42,396 nt of DNA from a virus, in the IMG/VR virus record IMGVR_UViG_2199352024_000002, positions 1-42,396 of that record; one strand, given 5' to 3'. Positions 39,243-42,396 of this stretch are shown in pieces. The translations under genes and the position numbers were made by a program. How positions within the stretch are numbered: position 1 is the first letter of the stretch; the number at the start of each line of letters is the position of its first letter. The notes under the pieces are model-generated. The model was given only the letters and a program-made list of their open reading frames with translations. It searched no databases and was not told the origin of the DNA.

Positions 39243-39602
39243 CTAGTAAGTCAGCATTACGATGCTGGCATCATTGTCTGGTGAAAATTGTATCGATGCA
39301 ATTTTATCATTTTCAATAGTGGCAATGACAAATTTGTCTTTTAATAGACCAATATGAGCGCATCCTGACTTTTCCAATATTTCCATACTTTTCCAAAATA
39401 GTTGAGTACGTTCAGTTAAAACTTGAGTAGTTTCTCCTGTCTCATCAGCTATATTCTTGGTGGAATATATCAATTGATAAATCCCTTCCCTATCTGGTCC
39501 TCCAAAGTCAAACTGCATATAGAGACCACCATATAATGCAGCTTCATCTTTCTTTTGGATTAATCCATAATAAGCATTTTTAATTTGTCCTAAGATTTTC
39601 AT
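39243..39602 (-). CDS. Lone leftward gene in the late region (moron-like), unknown function
   Basis: 119 residues from ATG 39602, picked over an upstream start because GGAGA lies 7 bases before it. MKILGQIKNAYYGLIQKKDE, then beta-rich ending SIQFSPDNDASIVMLTY. The fold looks like a small alpha/beta sensor or profilin-like domain, but that is only an impression. It opposes all neighbouring genes and must have its own promoter, in 39603-39733. I found no convincing one. Such isolated genes are often host-benefit or anti-phage genes. Confidence 0.65.
   Translation of the reverse strand: MKILGQIKNAYYGLIQKKDEAALYGGLYMQFDFGGPDREGIYQLIYSTKNIADETGETTQVLTERTQLFWKSMEILEKSGCAHIGLLKDKFVIATIENDKIASIQFSPDNDASIVMLTY
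39252..39267. other. Tetraloop hairpin at convergent gene ends
   Basis: CAGCAT-TACG-ATGCTG, perfect 6-bp stem, two outer pairs possible, 11 bases beyond the stop of the rightward gene and inside the 3' end of the leftward one. No adjacent U-run, so perhaps an mRNA-end stabiliser or weak terminator. Confidence 0.35.
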
Positions 39603-39733
39603 ATATCGTCTCCAATATTTAACATTACAGTCCACTTAATCTATGGAATATAGCATCTTAGTCATTAACTTTCTACGTTATCAATTAACATAATCAACAA
39701 ATTTAATTAACAAATACTCCTAATTTATGCATA

Positions 39734-39761
39734 TTGACATCCAAAAAATATGGTATATACT
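39734..39761 (+). promoter_or_regulatory. Rightward late promoter for head genes
   Basis: TTGACA (39734-39739), 16-base spacer, TATACT (39756-39761), near consensus. It lies in the intergenic 39603-39893 before scaffold and coat. Confidence 0.78.
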
Positions 39762-39767
39762 TAATAC

Positions 39768-39893
39768 ATGCTTAATTGCATATTGCGACTGTTGCAATAA
39801 AAACTCACAGGCTTTACTGGCTATGCAGGAATCATAGACGTGACCTGACGTGCAGGGCTTACCGTAACGGGGTTAATAGTTAGAGGCTTAAAA
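39768..39893 (+). promoter_or_regulatory. Structured 5' leader of the scaffold-coat transcript
   Basis: About 125 bases without a gene. A 5' hairpin TATTGC/GCAATA (39781-39799), a near repeat CAGGCTTTAC ... CAGGGCTTAC, two GACGTG copies 10 bases apart and CCGT-A-ACGG suggest structure. It ends in the scaffold ribosome site AGAGG. Function (stability, translation control or protein binding) is not known. Confidence 0.45.
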
Positions 39894-40586
39894 ATGGATG
39901 AGATGGAAAATAGTTTACCGGAAAATGGATCTGTTGCTGAAACAGTAACTGAAAAGATGTTCACTCAGGATGATTTGAATAAAATTGTCGGAAGAGAAAA
40001 GCTGAAAGCGAAAGCCGAAGTGGAAGAACGTTTAAAACGTCAGTTCGAAAGTCAGCCAGTTGCGCAAGAAAGAGCCACCCCTCAAGGTGATGCCGATGCA
40101 ATCGCTCGAGAAGTGTGGTCAAAGATTCAAGCACAACAAGAAAAACAGATGCAAGAGGAAGCGGCAAGACGTGAAGCGGAAGAAATGAACCGTTTCAAAC
40201 AATCTTTCGACAAAAAACTTGCTCTTGGTAAAGCTGAATATGATGATTTTGATGAAGTAGTTAGTAAGTTTAATGGTAAAGCTTATCCTGCAGTCGTAAT
40301 TGCGGCAGCAGAATTACCTAATACAGCTGATGTAATGTACGATTTGTCTAAAAAGAAGGCTAAATGTGCTGAATTACAGATGATGGCTGTTTGTGGTGAT
40401 TATGAAGGGTTAGCTGATGCCCTTACTGATTTATCTACGTCAATTGAATCTAATAAGCAGGCTAAAAAAGCGCCTACTTATAATAGTTATCAACCATCCC
40501 CAAGATTAAAGCCCTCCGGTGCGGGTTCAGGTCAACGAGTACCTACGGCGAGTGAGCTAGATAATTTGGATTGGTTACGGCCGTAA
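39894..40586 (+). CDS. Scaffold protein, P22 gp8-like
   Basis: 230 residues, ribosome site AGAGG 8 bases upstream. Highly charged and helical: EKLKAKAEVEERLKRQFESQ and AQQEKQMQEEAARREAEEMN are scaffold-like coiled coils, and DDLNKIVGREKLKA is typical of phage scaffold N-termini. It shapes the prohead and leaves on maturation. Shorter than P22 gp8 (303). The C-terminal 40 residues are Pro/Ser-rich; no basic helix-loop-helix clamp as in P22 is obvious. Confidence 0.85.
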   Translation: MDEMENSLPENGSVAETVTEKMFTQDDLNKIVGREKLKAKAEVEERLKRQFESQPVAQERATPQGDADAIAREVWSKIQAQQEKQMQEEAARREAEEMNRFKQSFDKKLALGKAEYDDFDEVVSKFNGKAYPAVVIAAAELPNTADVMYDLSKKKAKCAELQMMAVCGDYEGLADALTDLSTSIESNKQAKKAPTYNSYQPSPRLKPSGAGSGQRVPTASELDNLDWLRP

Positions 40587-40596
40587 TATTCACTGG

Positions 40597-40628
40597 ACCC
40601 TAGGTTTAAATTTATTTAATTTTAGGGT
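40597..40628 (+). promoter_or_regulatory. Inverted repeat overlapping the coat-gene ribosome site
   Basis: ACCCTA (40597-40602) can pair with TAGGGT (40623-40628); the latter contains AGGG, the coat-gene ribosome site. The stem would hide the site in mRNA. The A/T loop is 20 bases, so the stem is weak. Confidence 0.4.
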
Positions 40629-40633
40629 TTAAA

Positions 40634-41890
40634 ATGTCAGCAGTAGTCAATAACTTATTTGTCACGGTTGCGACTTTCCAACCGTATGCGTGTCGTTATT
40701 TAAATAACGCCTATCCTATGATCCACGATTCTAACAAAGAATTTAACAACATGAACAATTTGCCTGCTCAGTTAGGCCAAACAGTTCAGTTTGAAAAACA
40801 ATTCTTGGTTAAATCTCAACGAAGCTTAGTAGCTGAGTGGGAACCAACTGTTCAACGTTTCATTACGTTAACGGTTGATAAACCCGCAATGGTTCCTTTG
40901 CAATATACCGCTGAACAATTAATGTTCTATGATGCTGAAGGCTTCATGAAGAAACGTGGTGGTATTGCATCTATGATGGCAATGGGCGCGCAAATCGAAG
41001 GCGATTTGGCTCAGTTGGCCATCGATAAAACTTTCCGTTTTTATGGTAATGGTCGCGACCAAATTACTCATGTCCAACAATTATCTGAAGCGTTACGAAA
41101 AATGCGTAACTATGGTAATGCAATGGATGTAGCTAAAGGTTATATCCCCGACTTTGCTATTGATAACTTTGTTGGTGATTCTTTGAATCAATTCGCAACC
41201 GACAGAAACAATCGTATGTCAATGAGTTGGGAATTAGGTAACTGGTCCATGTGTGATTGGCGTTCGTCTAACATGTTGCAAGAGCATATTGCAGGCTCCG
41301 AAGGACAAGCTAATTCCACTTTAACGGTGGTTTCAGTCCAAGAAACAGCAGGCGCTGTGACTTCGATTACTTTCTCTGGTACTGCATCTTCTAACGATCC
41401 ATTGTCAGTTAAGAAAGGGGATAAATTCCGTTTCAAAGACATCTCTGGCTATGCAATTCTACGCTATTTGGTATTAGGTACAGCGCAAGTTTCATACAAC
41501 CCAGTTGAGTTTACTGCTGCTGCTGATGCAGCTGCTGTTGGCGGCCAAGTGACTGTTACCGTGAACAATCCTTTGAAAGCTTCTTCTGGTGTTGACCAAA
41601 ACATCAATACTTCGATTGTTGCTGGTATGCAAGCTGAAGTTGCGGATAGCCATGTATGCGCTTTGATTACACAAGGTGATCCATTGTTCTTAGCAATGCC
41701 TCGTCTTCCTGACCAAACTCCTTTCCCAAGTTCTTCTTCTTATGATGAGAAGACAGGTATTTCAGTGCGGTTTAGTCATGGTGCTACTTTTGCTCAAAAT
41801 ATCTACGGTTATACCTTTGACACCATTTATGGTGAACAATTGAACCCAGATAACGCAATTGCACTGTTATTTCCACTTAAAAGATTTTAA
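40634..41890 (+). CDS. Major coat protein, P22 gp5-like
   Basis: 418 residues (P22 coat 430). The HK97-fold coat of the P22 family is recognisable from the N-terminal ALxxxxP-type helix region, QLGQTVQFEKQF then LVKSQRSL, VDKPAMVPLQYTAEQLMF (about 77-94), the helical AQIEGDLAQLAID region (about 120), an inserted I-domain-like beta stretch around 220-330, and a C-terminal SVRFSHGATFAQNIYGYTFD. Placed between scaffold and the decoration candidate. Probably the most abundant protein of the virion. Confidence 0.9.
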   Translation: MSAVVNNLFVTVATFQPYACRYLNNAYPMIHDSNKEFNNMNNLPAQLGQTVQFEKQFLVKSQRSLVAEWEPTVQRFITLTVDKPAMVPLQYTAEQLMFYDAEGFMKKRGGIASMMAMGAQIEGDLAQLAIDKTFRFYGNGRDQITHVQQLSEALRKMRNYGNAMDVAKGYIPDFAIDNFVGDSLNQFATDRNNRMSMSWELGNWSMCDWRSSNMLQEHIAGSEGQANSTLTVVSVQETAGAVTSITFSGTASSNDPLSVKKGDKFRFKDISGYAILRYLVLGTAQVSYNPVEFTAAADAAAVGGQVTVTVNNPLKASSGVDQNINTSIVAGMQAEVADSHVCALITQGDPLFLAMPRLPDQTPFPSSSSYDEKTGISVRFSHGATFAQNIYGYTFDTIYGEQLNPDNAIALLFPLKRF

Positions 41891-41905
41891 TAGAGGATTG
41901 TAAAA

Positions 41906-42396
41906 ATGGTTAATGTTGCTGTTGCCAATGCTGGCATAGAGTATATCTGGGGATTAGATGTCACGTATGTAAGTACGACCCAAATCACAATCGCAGCTGG
42001 TGCTGCACGCGAAAGCGGCAATGTGAACGACATCATTTTGACAGCCCCTCTTTCTGTTTATACCAATATTCAGGGAGCAGGTGGTATTGACCAAGGAGCT
42101 GTTGTTGCAAGCACTCTTTACAATCTCTACTTAGTAGGTGATTCGTTTAAGAACAATGCAACGACCGCGGTTTTATCCGCTAATGGTACGGCTCCAACGG
42201 CCACACCAGGCGGCTACGATATGTATCGTTTGATTGCTCGCGGTATTCGTGTTGATGGTTCGTCTCATATCCTACCGTTCGTAAGGACGGGTAGTGGGGT
42301 GAATCGTGAGCATAAATACAATACACCAATTGCTGTATTAACAGGTGGGACGTCTGCCACATTTGCTGATGTGAATGCTGCAGCTTATGTACCTGG
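41906..42396 (+). CDS. N-terminal part of virion protein continuing at base 1 (probable decoration protein)
   Basis: 163 codons plus two bases, ribosome site GAGGA 10 bases upstream. Starts MVNVAVANAGIEYIWGLDVT and remains open to the end. A central TPGGYDMYRLIARGIRVDGS, then SGVNREHKYNTP, is typical of secreted-looking but cytosolic virion beta proteins. Completed by bases 1-244 to 244 residues. It follows the coat gene after 15 bases, so coat-associated decoration or minor head protein is inferred. Confidence 0.75.
   Translation, partial: MVNVAVANAGIEYIWGLDVTYVSTTQITIAAGAARESGNVNDIILTAPLSVYTNIQGAGGIDQGAVVASTLYNLYLVGDSFKNNATTAVLSANGTAPTATPGGYDMYRLIARGIRVDGSSHILPFVRTGSGVNREHKYNTPIAVLTGGTSATFADVNAAAYVP

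Overview
The window reads as one complete genome of a tailed, short-tailed (podovirus-like) bacteriophage of the P22 structural lineage, about 42.4 kb and AT-rich. Evidence is the conserved order terminase small candidate, terminase large, P22-type portal, scaffold, P22-type coat, head-tail adaptor candidate, gp10-like tail accessory protein, three ejection-protein-like genes, then fibres and lysis. The last base and the first base appear to be neighbours: the gene that runs off the right end (41906 onward) continues in the same frame into the open frame at position 2, giving one 244-residue protein. The map is therefore circular or circularly permuted, cut inside a virion gene. The host is probably a low-GC Gram-negative bacterium (P22-type ejection module, M15-type endolysin, a lipobox lipoprotein); the sequence does not identify it further. 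I see no integrase, CI-type repressor, DNA polymerase or RNA polymerase, so I cannot show lysogeny, and the phage probably uses the host's transcription and replication enzymes.

Layout on the circle: (1) Rightward late genes start at a promoter at 31259 with a terminase-small candidate, five tiny Cys-rich zinc-ribbon genes, terminase large and portal, then a run of small unknown genes to 39241. One leftward gene (39243-39602) interrupts. A second promoter at 39734 serves scaffold, coat, the origin-spanning gene, head-tail and ejection genes (265-6765), an unusually large fibre and receptor-binding region (6762-17978), and holin candidate plus endolysin (17980-18679). (2) Leftward early genes, 26306 down to 18670, encode two pentapeptide-repeat proteins, a methyltransferase-like protein, a tRNA-Tyr, a lipoprotein, a Gp157-like protein, a Sak4-like RecA-fold ATPase, an SSB-like partner, a VRR-NUC nuclease and many coupled microproteins. 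(3) A short rightward replication operon (26583-29268) carries an HTH protein, a DnaB-N/RepA-like helicase fusion, a strongly structured non-coding region and one unknown gene, and ends at a clear terminator. (4) A second leftward block (31015-29376) holds an AlpA-type HTH protein and a paralogous pair of unknown proteins.

The three leftward promoters (about 19753, 26482, 31046) share not only -35/-10 boxes but also an A/T-rich upstream tract, so they look like one early promoter class. The least explained parts are non-coding. Between the divergent promoters at 31046 and 31259 lie three 35-bp modules with the same internal architecture but three different 7-bp words. Just after the helicase gene are a four-copy iteron-like cluster inside a 14-bp inverted repeat and a 200-bp element of stacked hairpins. 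These are the best candidates for an origin, packaging site or regulatory system that has not been described.
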